DNA of 64,000 nucleotides, taken from assembly GCA_950106755.1 (NCBI GenBank), contig OX467083.1:50730555-50794554 (forward strand), given 5' to 3'. The DNA comes from Climacium dendroides (taxonomy: Eukaryota > Streptophyta > Bryopsida > Hypnales > Climaciaceae). Below are positions 56,426 to 64,000 of this stretch, piece by piece. The notes beneath the pieces are model-generated. The model worked only from the letters and a program-made list of their open reading frames with translations. It did no database searches and was not told the origin of the DNA. Made by a program: the position numbers and the translations under genes. Position 1 is the first letter of the stretch. Each line of letters starts with the position of its first letter.

Positions 56426-56579
56426 TTATTTTGTTTACAACCTGTCACCATGCTGGAACTTGGAATGCATTTCGTTTTAGCATAGTTGGTGTACATTTCC
56501 ATTGATGCAAGTGTGTTTGTTGCAATGCAGGTGCAGGGGATTTTGAGCACCGGTTACAGTAGTGTAGGTTAGCCTTAGT

Positions 56580-56735
56580 TTTGTTCATGGACCCATAATG
56601 TGCAAATTCTGGTCCTATTCACTGTGTTTGTAAACACAATGAGAACATTGTTTTTCTTAACTTCTATTATGTTCATGGATACATAATATGCTAACTTTGG
56701 TCCCATTCACTGTGTTTGTAAACACAATGAGCATT
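56580..56735 (+). repeat. ~80-bp tandem duplication with TGTGTTTGTAAACACA palindrome
   Basis: Two units, about 56583-56660 and 56661-56735. Each has GTTCATGGA, CATAATxTGC, GGTCC(T/C)ATTCACTG and the palindromic TGTGTTTGTAAACACA followed by ATGAG. It lies in the element B 3' flank. Confidence 0.8.
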
Positions 56736-57206
56736 ATTTTTCTTACTCCATCATTGTGTACGAAAACTATGTTTGATGTGTGTCCTAATACAGCTCCCAC
56801 ATAAGACTGAATCTTGTGAGATATCAAGTAAAGGGTGACACCAAAGTTTTTTTTGGAGTAAAAGCTTTCTTCTGTCAAATTTCGTTGTAACTTAAATTGT
56901 CGTTGGTCTGAAATTTTCTCAACATTTTTTGGGTCCATGCTGCATTATATATGTCGAGAACATTCCCTAAACCAAACCACCCCATTCAATTTTGGGCCAA
57001 AATTATAGTAGAATAATTTTTCAATATAATTTACCATATCATTTATTCATAGAAAATTGGAATTGTAAGTAATGCAAGCCCCTTCTCTATTAACCCAAAT
57101 TAGAAAATTACATAATTGTAGCATGTGAAAAAAAAAAAAAAAAAGTAATAGCCCCCTATAAAATAGTAGTTGGTCGCTCATATATCCTTATTTTTTTAAG
57201 GCACAG

Positions 57207-57225
57207 CACCCCCCGAGTCAAGATC
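57207..57225 (+). repeat. Right terminal inverted repeat of element B and right target duplication
   Basis: CACCCCCCGAG (57207-57217) is the inverse of the left end; TCAAGATC (57218-57225) repeats the left duplication. Element A coding sequence resumes immediately. Confidence 0.93.
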
Positions 57226-57832
57226 GCACTAGAGAGTACCGAAGACGCTATGAGCACGTAGTGCACTACTGGCAAGGTGTCAAGGTAGCATTGCTAGAAC
57301 CACTACCTTCATCTTCTGTTTTGAAGGATGATTTTTGGCCAACGAGCCGTGTTCAAACAACTTAGGTGGATGAATTAGACGAAGACGGCGAGGATCGTGA
57401 AGAGTTTGGAGAAGATGACGTGTACGTAGGCCTTTTGAGAGGTCGCCCACAGCCATCCTTTAGGGTGGGTCGAGATCTCTTTGAAGGATATTTTGTTGCA
57501 ATTTGACTTGCAAATGGTGACAGTCATCCAGTTTGGATTGCAAGGGCGTTGTCTGATCCAAATTGTAATCTAGAAAAATCTAATTGTGTATTCATTCAAT
57601 ACTTTCGTCCAACATCAAGAGATTAAGATGTTTAAGACTTCTACAGTGGATGGGACAGCGACAGAGGTCTACATTGGAAAGTGGATGAAACTGAACCGCC
57701 ACTTTGGCAGCATACAGATGCTCTTATGATAGTGTGGAAGTCTAGCATCCGAAAAGATACTCGTCAATGCATGATCAAGATTCTTGCTGCTCAAATTGAT
57801 GTTATCAACCAAAGTCTTACATCCTACACTTG
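57218..57832 (+). pseudogene. DUF7869-type transposase-like protein, 3' part (element A copy 1)
   Basis: Continues the frame cut at 49095: QDRTREYRRRYEHVVHYWQG, PLPSSSVLKDDFWP, YVGLLRGRPQPSFRVGRDLF, PVWIARALSDPNCN, VFIQYFRPTSRD, WDSDRGLHWKVDETEP, ending INQSLTSYT and TGA. It is collinear with the intact C-terminus of copy 2 (62458-63160). Four stops break it: after VQTT, after FVAI and twice near RPTSRD. The block FVAxRxxxGDSxPVWIARAL looks like a small beta-barrel reader domain (BAH/PWWP-like), which is only a guess. Confidence 0.85.
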
Positions 57833-58204
57833 ATATCTGTAGCTATGCATGCATATGAATTGCAGGTTTTATAATTATGTTGTTTTCATCGTCATGTTTT
57901 GTGTAACAAAGGGAATTCATATAGTAGATTAGATGGTATAGGTTTGAATGGATTGATTTTATTTTATTGCTTGGTATTGCATTATTGTTTTCAAGGGTAT
58001 ATTTTGTGTTTATAGAACATTGGAATTTAAGTATAGTCTCAATATACTTCTTTTTATATTCTTCAGCTCTCTTTTCTTTATTTTTTACTTCATTATCTTA
58101 TTTATTTATCAGTGAGTATGTTTTATTTCAAATTACATTGTTATTGGAAAAAAAAAGTAGTAGATATATCTACTATTTATTTGGTTAACATATAAAGTAC
58201 TTGT

Positions 58205-58395
58205 CACATTCTGGGTAGGGGGTCGGTTGGTTGTTACAACTTTCCTACCTGCAAAGCTCACTTAGCAACACCAAGTTATGTTGTTCTCTCATACGCTCAT
58301 ACAAGTCCAACGAAAATCGAACCTAGACCGCTTCAATGAGATGAACAACCCCTCACAACCAACCGCGGAGCTCATGACTTGGTGTTCAGAAGATG
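58205..58395 (-). mobile_element. tRNA-derived SINE, copy in element A 3' flank (copy 1)
   Basis: On the - strand: GAGCTCCGCGGTTGG (A-box-like) and, ~45 bases on, GGTCTAGGTTCGATTTTC (B-box-like), then GTGAGCTTTGCAGG and an end at CAGAATGTGACAAG. It matches the + strand copy at 61840-62030 base for base over most of its length. The B-box is slightly decayed here. Confidence 0.65.
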
Positions 58396-58604
58396 ACGTA
58401 ATCTTTATTTATATTAATTATAACATTTACTCTAAACTGAATTACATGTGTTTGAATAGACCATCACTCAAAAGACTCTCATTTTAATGGAAATTGCGCA
58501 TTACAACTAGCAAATTCAGTGTTTGCCCACCTAAATTGGCTAAAATTACAATTCATTTGTTAGGGTCTAAATGGACAATATTATTATGAGAGGCCCCAAA
58601 CCTC

Positions 58605-60560
58605 TCAAAATATTGAATATAGTGTTCCATCAGTAGTACACCCTAAACTAGTGAATTTCCGCTTCACAGTTTTTTCTTGAATGTTGGAAGTTTGCAATTT
58701 AGATTGAGAACTCTTTGAACCCCTCAAAGTAGTACTACCACTTCCACCGTTCAACAATGAGCGTGGAGCGGGTGGAGGATTGGTATGAGGTGGACATTGT
58801 GAACTTTGGACGGTGTCATTTTTGCTATGGCCATTGTGGACCATATTCGGACTTTCGCACTCTTTCAAACCTGAATCCGCCTTGTCCAGTACCTCTAGCG
58901 GTTTAGGGAATAGGGAGCTTGGTCCCTCGATGCTCTTGTCAGCTAATTTTTCTCCAAATTCCAAGCTTGTTTTGTCCACATTCATTTTCTCCCAAGCATG
59001 TAGTTTGTCATTTTCTCCAAGTTGGCCTAATAGTATGGATCACTATAAGAAAACTGCGTCTAAGTTGACGTGGTTTTTTTGGACACCCATGTCGCAACTG
59101 ATGTTTTTATGTCAACAATGATGTCCACTGTAAAATCTTCATATTGTATTGGACATCATTGTTAACATAAAAACATCACTTGCAACATTGGGTGTCCAAA
59201 AAAACCACGTCAACTCAGACATCTGGTTTCTAAGTTTCTTATAGTCGATGGAGACTTGTCACGCTCAATTACTTCATTTTCTTGTAAAGTTTGGCCACTA
59301 GTAACTGTTATCCCGTTTTGAACTGCCTTTTTCACATTCGTGTCCTCTTTGTTTGCCAAAACATTATGGCTATTCAGAAGTCGGCTCCCATCTACAAATC
59401 TCACTATAGAAGGTAGACCTTTGTCTTCTAAAAATTCATACTCATCTCGGTCATTTGGGCCCAAGTCAATGATTTCATCATCATACTCATTTTGTCTTTG
59501 TGACGGTCTACCACGAAAAGCGTGCGTGTCTTCATTCATATCCTCTTCTTCATCGGATTTAAGGTTGTCATCACTTGTGTCTGGTTCCAATTCGGATTCC
59601 CCTCCGTCGTCACTGACCTCCTCATTTCCACGCCGTGGAACATGTTGTTCCTCGACATCATGATCACTGCTTTCATCATCCTTGATAGGCCCCTCGAATT
59701 CCTTTGACTCCACATTCTTGCGGTACCACATCTTCTCATTGTTCTCCTTCAAGGCAGCAAGGACTCTGAAATTGGTAGACACATACACCAAATCCATGGC
59801 TTTCAACTTGTTTCAAGATTTATTATGAACAAAGGAATAGCTACTCCAATTTCGCTCACATGAAGAGGAAGAGACCAATTGCCCTAAAATTCTCCTTGCA
59901 ATCGAAGCAATGAACTTCCCACCAACACCTTCACAATCCCACCAAGAATGTGCCAATAATTTGGACTCGCTTGGATCCAACATATTGTGGAAAGACAGTT
60001 CTTTATGTCGGAAAGCCATGAATTCTTTCACGACGTCAGCGTACTCTCCACGTTTACAAATTCGCAAGAGGACACGCTTGCATGCGTTAATCGCCTTACC
60101 ATCGTCTGCTAGTTCTTTGTCATGAAGCAAGTAGGGATTCAGAAGAGCCCCTGCATATTGAATATCGGTCTCCACCATTTCCCATTGCTCTTAGAATGCC
60201 ACCCTCAATGGTTTTGCAAGCTCCGAACTTAGTTTAAAAGACAAATTCTCCAAAATAATTCGCCACATACTTCCGTATTTTCCTCATGATATGTAAAACC
60301 TTGCCTGTGCATGGCGTCTTTGCATCTAAATCACGCAGGCCATGTACCACGGGGCCCAGCAACTGAACAAAATTGGTGCAACGCTTCCAAAAGTAGCCAT
60401 TGTTAATTATCTTTGTCGCATTTGTAGACTCCTTGCTACCGTTCTTTTTTTTCAATGTCCTCGCATATTCTCACCAACGAGGGTCTGTTACACATTGTTT
60501 TAAAGCACCCTTTACCTTCAACAAACAGTGAAGCGCCATGTAATTAGAGGCGAATCTTAA
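58605..60560 (-). pseudogene. hAT-family transposase, C-terminal part, broken
   Basis: Read leftwards: MRKIRKYVANYFGEF (60300-60240), then 60178-59813 with LLAHSWWDCEGVGGKFIASI and RRILGQLVSSSSCERNWSSYSFVHNK, the hAT C-terminal dimerisation domain, then NKLKAMDLVYVSTNFR. A TGA at about 59822 stands where arginine is expected in KSRNKL; the frame then goes on through an acidic region (DDESSDHDVEEQH) to 59247. A CACTA hairpin (59041-59246) splits the tail, which continues in the same frame to 58605. The N-terminal BED finger and catalytic core are not present; the right end abuts a GC-rich block. It is the remnant of an autonomous element truncated on both sides. Confidence 0.85.
59041..59246. 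mobile_element. CACTA-type hairpin MITE (206 bp) with GAT target duplication
   Basis: The left end is CACTATAAGAAA and the right end TTTCTTATAGTC (last base differs from a perfect inverse). The arms pair through GACGTGGTTTTTTTGGACACC and GATGTTTTTATGT(C/T)AACAATGA blocks. GAT flanks both sides (59038-59040; 59247-59249). Removing it with one GAT restores the hAT frame across the site. Confidence 0.9.
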
Positions 60561-60576
60561 TTCCCCCGGCATTAAT

Positions 60577-61581
60577 TGTCACGCCCCTATCTACTTGGGC
60601 TGCCCACTGAACCTTAGTGCGCAAGGGGGGACCTTGGGGGTGACTTCCCAAGCCTTGCAATAGACTAGGTAGGGAGAATGGAGAGACTCCCGATCAAACA
60701 GGGCGCAATGACGCCCTAATTTTGAAGTGAACGGTAGAGTGTCACACATTCTTGGAAAGATCTTGACAATACGCTTCTAATGGCGCAATGAACGCGCAAT
60801 TTGGAGTTGTGAGCTAAAAGTTATGGCCGCTCAAAGTTGACTGGATCCCGGGGGCGCCGGGACACTTGAGGGCTAGGTGTGAGGGGTTCTTAAAAAATCC
60901 CACAAGAAAGTATGGCATGTGGCATATCACTGGAAAGCTATGAACACAAGGAACCTAGAATGACAAGCATTACAAGGTTCTAAGACATGAGTCAAAAGTT
61001 ATGGCCAAAAGAAGAGCTGTGGTGAAGGCGTGACGCCCCCCCTAGTGAATCTGAATGTTTAGAGGGCCATAACTTTGCACAAACTTGTCCAAATGGGACG
61101 AGTGAGCAGTCCATTGGCATCTACTCGTCACGTATATGTCTAAAATGGTCTTGCATGTTAGATTTGGAGCTTTGAGCGCAAAGGTACGCCGGTTGGAAGT
61201 TCGGGAGTTCAAACGGTGACATAACTTGGCGATTTGGGTTGGAAGTGGGTGGTCTTCCACAACCCAAGGTTATCCAAGGACTTCCTTCGACTTAGGACGG
61301 GGGGATCTGCCGAATATCATAGAGAGTACTATAGGAGGGATTGGTCTCCCTCCTCACTTCCTCTTGAAGCCTTGGTGAGTCCCGGTGACTCATAGTTGTT
61401 GGTGACAACTTCACCACCACTTCAAGGCACCATGAGACACTTGTGTGTGTCCCGTGGCATCGGTTGGGTGGAGTCCCGCTTCTTGCTAGGTCTCCTTAGA
61501 TGTGTCCCGAGTTGTGAGCGTCGGTTACCTCTAATGGATGAGTAGCAAATGCAAAAAGGGCTAGCATAGAGTGGGGTGACA
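60577..61581 (+). repeat. Possible solo LTR (TGTCACGCCCC start)
   Basis: A 1-kb block with much higher GC than its neighbours. It starts TGTCACGCCCC, as many plant LTRs do, and ends GGGGTGACA, so the tips are inverted (TGTCAC/GTGACA). It contains leader-like words such as AAAGTTATGGCC (twice). No 5-bp duplication was found (TTAAT left, CTCAA right), and the right side directly meets the end of element A copy 2, so rearrangement is likely. Confidence 0.4.
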
Positions 61582-61839
61582 CTCAAGGGCGGTTAGAACA
61601 CAATATTCAATATTTTGAGAGGTTTAGGGCCTCTCATAATAATATTTTCCATTTAGGCCCTAAAAAGTGAATTATAATGTTAACTAGTTTAGGTGGGCAA
61701 ACACTAACTTTGCTAGTTGTAATACACAATTTCCATTAAAATGAGATTCTTTTTAGTGATGGACTGTTCAAATACATGAAGTTTGCTTTAGGGTATATAT
61801 TCTGATTTATATAAGTGAAGAGAATGACATCTTTTGAAC

Positions 61840-62030
61840 ACCAAGTCATAAGCTCCGCGGTTGGTTGTAAGGGGTTGTTCATCTCATTGAAGCGGTCCGG
61901 GTTCGATTCCCATTGGGTTTGTATGAGCGCATGAGAGAAAAAACATGACTTGGTGCTACTAAGTGAGCTTTGCCGGCAGAAAAGTTGTAACAACCAACCA
62001 ACCCCCTACCCAGAATGTGACAAGTGCTTT
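61840..62030 (+). mobile_element. tRNA-derived SINE, copy in element A 3' flank (copy 2)
   Basis: AAGCTCCGCGGTTGGTT (A-box-like, ~61850) and GGTCCGGGTTCGATTCCC (B-box GGTTCGATTCC at 61900-61910) are spaced as in RNA polymerase III promoters. GAGCTTTGCCGGCAG and CCCCCTACCCAGAATG follow. The family is unknown to me. It sits at the same place in both element A copies, so it was inserted before they separated. Confidence 0.7.
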
Positions 62031-62457
62031 ACATGTTAACCAAATAAATAGTGGATATATCCACTACATTTTTTTCTCCAATAGCAATGTAATTTCAAAT
62101 AAAATATATTTAGTGATACACAAATAAGAAAATGAATTAAAAAATAGAGAAAATATAGCTCAAGAATAAAAAATATATATATATATATTAAAGACTATAT
62201 TTAAATTCCATTGTTTTGTAAACACAAAACATACACTTGAAAACAATCATGCAGTATCAAACACTAAAATAGAATCAATCAACGGAAACCTATATCCTCT
62301 AAAAAAAACTGAAACGACTATCATCTATTATAATATTAAGGGTCCAACACTTATGCAATGAAAAACAACTTCATATAAGATGTAGAAATAAAACAATACC
62401 CTCCATATGAATGTCATAGTTAAAATGCATCCAATGTATGTACATGATTTCTCCATA

Positions 62458-64000
62458 TCATGTATATGAAGCCAAACTCTGGTTGATGATTTCGATTTGA
62501 ACTGTAGGGATCTTGATTCTGCATTGGCAAGTACCTCTTCTGTTTTGAGACTTCCATGCTGTAATTAAAGCGTTTGTTGTCTCCCACGCAGATTCTTCGG
62601 TTTCATCAACCCTCCAAAGCAAACCTCTATCACTATCCCATCCTTCATAGAAGTCTTGAACTTCTTGATTGCGTGATGTTGGCCGAAAGTATTGAATGTG
62701 CACACAGTTTGGTTTCTCGGGGTTAGAGTTTGGATCAGACAATGCTCTGGCAATCCAAACTGGTTTGCTGTCACCGTCTACAGGGCGAACTGCAACAAAA
62801 TACCCTTCGTATACATCTCGAGCCACCCTAAAGGATGGTTGTGGACAATCCCTCAAGGGCCCAACATAAGGCTCATCCTCTCCATGCTCTTCGAGATCTT
62901 CACCATCTTCGTCTAAATGATCAGCTTCTGTCACTTGAATACGAGTAGTTGGCCAGGAACCGTCTTTTAGAGCACTAGAAGTAGGAAGTGGCTCTTGAAG
63001 AGTTGCCTTTACACCATGCCAATAGCACACCACATTCTCATAGCGTCTACGATGTTCTCCACTCACGTCTGCTCTGCACAAGTCGTCCCAATAGTTTATG
63101 AATCTTGATAAACCTTTGACAATGTCATTGACACCTTTCATTGGGTTGAGTGGTACTGGCAAAGGCACACCACGTGGCCACAGACTCCGTCCTTCATCGT
63201 CTTCTTTCCACAACTTAATGGCTTGACCGTGCCTGCCTAACCAGTTTTCATCCGTGCACTTCAACTTGTACTTCATGACTAGGCATCCAACAGAGTCTAG
63301 GTAGAACTTCACTTGTTGCGGTCTTGTGTGTCCCACAAGGATTTCATCACCATCCATCCATTTTCCTGCAATGAAACGCTTGAAATCAGGCACCTCCTCT
63401 ATGAGGTGAGGGATAGTAGGAATGGACTCAACATCCATGAATGACTTCATGAGCGTCGGAATTGTTGGGAAGTTCTCCTTCTTCAACAGCATGCTCCATC
63501 TTCCAAACAATGCGTCAATGTCGTCGTGTGTGTGACCAACAATCATGAAGTTCACATACACTTCTTTGAAGATCTTGTTAGCAACAAGTAGAGACCAGAA
63601 ACAGAAAACATATCTATTCTTGTTGTCGCCGGTGGCATTGTCCATTTGCACATTCAAAATAGGAGGCAAAGGCACTGCTGGAACTGCATTCATTGGAGGT
63701 GGTGGCAGTGACGCGTCGCACATTTCTTTACCCTGTAGCACTGCCCTGAACAAATTTGAAGACCCTGACCTAGAAAATAATTGCCGAGAAGAAGACTTCG
63801 ATGGGAATTCTAGATCCCGCAACAACTTTGCCATAGAACCAATTGTATAGTTTGAATCGTGTTTAAAGAGATCCAAACCATAATGTGCGTAACGCACATC
63901 TCCATGACCATGAGCAATCATGCCAGTGACAGACACAGGCAATTTCACAAGGCCATCAAGCTCCTTACTCCTGTGGGAAAAGACTGGAGAAGCAGTCTTT
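62458..64000 (-). CDS. DUF7869-type transposase-like protein (element A copy 2), N-terminus beyond window
   Basis: An open frame of 514 codons reaching the window edge with no stop. Family blocks in order: SPVFSH, PVSVTGMIAHGHGDVRYAHY, GSMAKLLRDLEFP, LNVQMDNATGDNKNRYVFCF, NFMIVGHTHDDIDALFGRWS, MLLKKENF, VESIPTIPHLIEEVPDFK, LSRFINYWDDLC, RRRYENVVCYWHGVKA, then an acidic hinge (DEDGEDLEEHGEDE) and a C-terminal domain with YFVAVRPVDGDSKPVWIARA, IQYFRPTSRN and WDSDRGLLWRVDET, ending INQSLASYT at TGA 62458. The DN and HTHDDID blocks are the signature of the family. DNA-cutting activity is suspected, not shown. The intact frame contrasts with copy 1 and suggests more recent activity. Confidence 0.88.
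   Translation of the reverse strand, partial: KTASPVFSHRSKELDGLVKLPVSVTGMIAHGHGDVRYAHYGLDLFKHDSNYTIGSMAKLLRDLEFPSKSSSRQLFSRSGSSNLFRAVLQGKEMCDASLPPPPMNAVPAVPLPPILNVQMDNATGDNKNRYVFCFWSLLVANKIFKEVYVNFMIVGHTHDDIDALFGRWSMLLKKENFPTIPTLMKSFMDVESIPTIPHLIEEVPDFKRFIAGKWMDGDEILVGHTRPQQVKFYLDSVGCLVMKYKLKCTDENWLGRHGQAIKLWKEDDEGRSLWPRGVPLPVPLNPMKGVNDIVKGLSRFINYWDDLCRADVSGEHRRRYENVVCYWHGVKATLQEPLPTSSALKDGSWPTTRIQVTEADHLDEDGEDLEEHGEDEPYVGPLRDCPQPSFRVARDVYEGYFVAVRPVDGDSKPVWIARALSDPNSNPEKPNCVHIQYFRPTSRNQEVQDFYEGWDSDRGLLWRVDETEESAWETTNALITAWKSQNRRGTCQCRIKIPTVQIEIINQSLASYT

Larger units (their letters stand above)
49096..57217 (+). mobile_element. Element B: 8.1-kb TIR transposon with 8-bp duplication, superfamily unassigned
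   Basis: The termini are CTCGGGGGGTG at 49096 and CACCCCCCGAG ending at 57217, an 11-bp perfect inverted repeat. A subterminal TATGAGCGA (49132-49140; inverted at 57174-57182) and a TAGCCCCCT/GGGGGCTA block are also mirrored. It is flanked by TCAAGATC duplications. It carries tandem repeats in its 5' flank, a ~1539-codon transposase-type frame (50457-55073) and a fragment of an importin-beta gene. Eight-base duplications fit hAT, P or Zisupton/KDZ, but the protein does not let me choose. It inserted into element A copy 1. Confidence 0.93.
46535..58628 (+). mobile_element. Element A copy 1: DUF7869-type DNA transposon, split by element B
   Basis: Coding part 47007-49095 plus 57218-57832, then a ~800-bp 3' flank to 58628. 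That flank matches, inverted, 61594-62457 next to element A copy 2. The homology of the 3' flanks ends at AATATAGTGTTC here and GAACACAATATT there, so this is taken as the right end. The left end is not determined; the start given is that of the palindrome field. Element B (49096-57217) is nested inside. Superfamily unknown; no TIR or target duplication was established. Confidence 0.65.
61594..64000 (-). mobile_element. Element A copy 2: DUF7869-type DNA transposon (partial, runs off window)
   Basis: Inverted relative to copy 1. The 3' flank 61594-62457 matches 57833-58628 reversed, and the open frame 62458-64000 is collinear with copy 1. The right end in element orientation is at about 61594 (GAACACAATATTC). 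The 5' part lies beyond the window. It is not interrupted in the part seen. Confidence 0.75.

Noticed and set aside
60577..61581. Confident solo LTR call
   Set aside because: No 5-bp duplication and one side abuts another element's end; kept only as a possibility.
61840..61930. A genuine tRNA gene
   Set aside because: A- and B-box-like motifs are present, but no acceptor stem or full cloverleaf pairing could be built, and it recurs inside a transposon; called a SINE.

Overview
This is nuclear DNA of a land plant. The one intact host gene (VARICOSE/EDC4, 13 coding exons with GT-AG introns) and the broken host-gene copies (SF3A3, PDI-like 5-2, importin beta-1) are clearly plant-type, and the mobile elements (RPA-carrying Helitron, CACTA hairpins, Stowaway MITE, hAT, DUF7869-type element) fit a repeat-rich plant genome. 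I suspect a non-seed plant (bryophyte, lycophyte or fern) from the DUF7869-type and Helentron-like elements, but this is inference with low confidence. There are no operons, rRNA or CRISPR arrays.

Layout. 1-7.6 kb: AT-rich intergenic DNA with old repeats (a ~870-bp tandem pair, a 300-bp TIR element, a 1.3-kb foldback element). 7.8-12.8 kb: two side-by-side truncated gene copies on the + strand, SF3A3 and PDIL5-2, bracketed at distance by two ~540-bp direct repeats. 14.6-31.6 kb: a large decayed Helitron/Helentron-like element read on the - strand. In its own 5'-3' order it has an RPA-like OB-fold and zinc-ribbon protein, an OTU-type protease module, an unknown ORF, Rep (HUH and Y2) with DUF6570-like N-terminus, Pif1-type helicase, an AP-endonuclease-like (EEP) domain, a second OTU-type module and an unidentified, possibly ParB-like ORF. 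It is interrupted by a 5.4-kb gag-bearing retroelement and a 150-bp CACTA hairpin.

32-43 kb: short repeats and a Stowaway MITE, then the intact VARICOSE/EDC4 gene on + (35834-43148, 1528 residues by my splicing), with a long AT dinucleotide run in intron 3. 43-47 kb: intergenic DNA with ~180-bp tandem repeats and a field of TTCAGC/GCTGAA palindromes.

47-64 kb: a nest of DNA transposons. Element A (DUF7869-type protein) occurs twice: a broken + copy (to 58628) and an inverted - copy that runs off the window end with an open frame. Copy 1 is split by element B (49096-57217, 8122 bp), which has TIRs beginning CTCGGGGGGTG, a perfect 8-bp target duplication TCAAGATC and a ~1539-codon frame with two TAG codons that I cannot place in a known superfamily. 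Element B also carries an importin-beta gene fragment with an intron retained. Both A copies share a tRNA-derived SINE in their 3' flank. Between the A copies lies a hAT transposase remnant split by a second CACTA hairpin and a possible solo LTR. Element B is the best candidate here for an undescribed system; the multi-domain Helitron is second.
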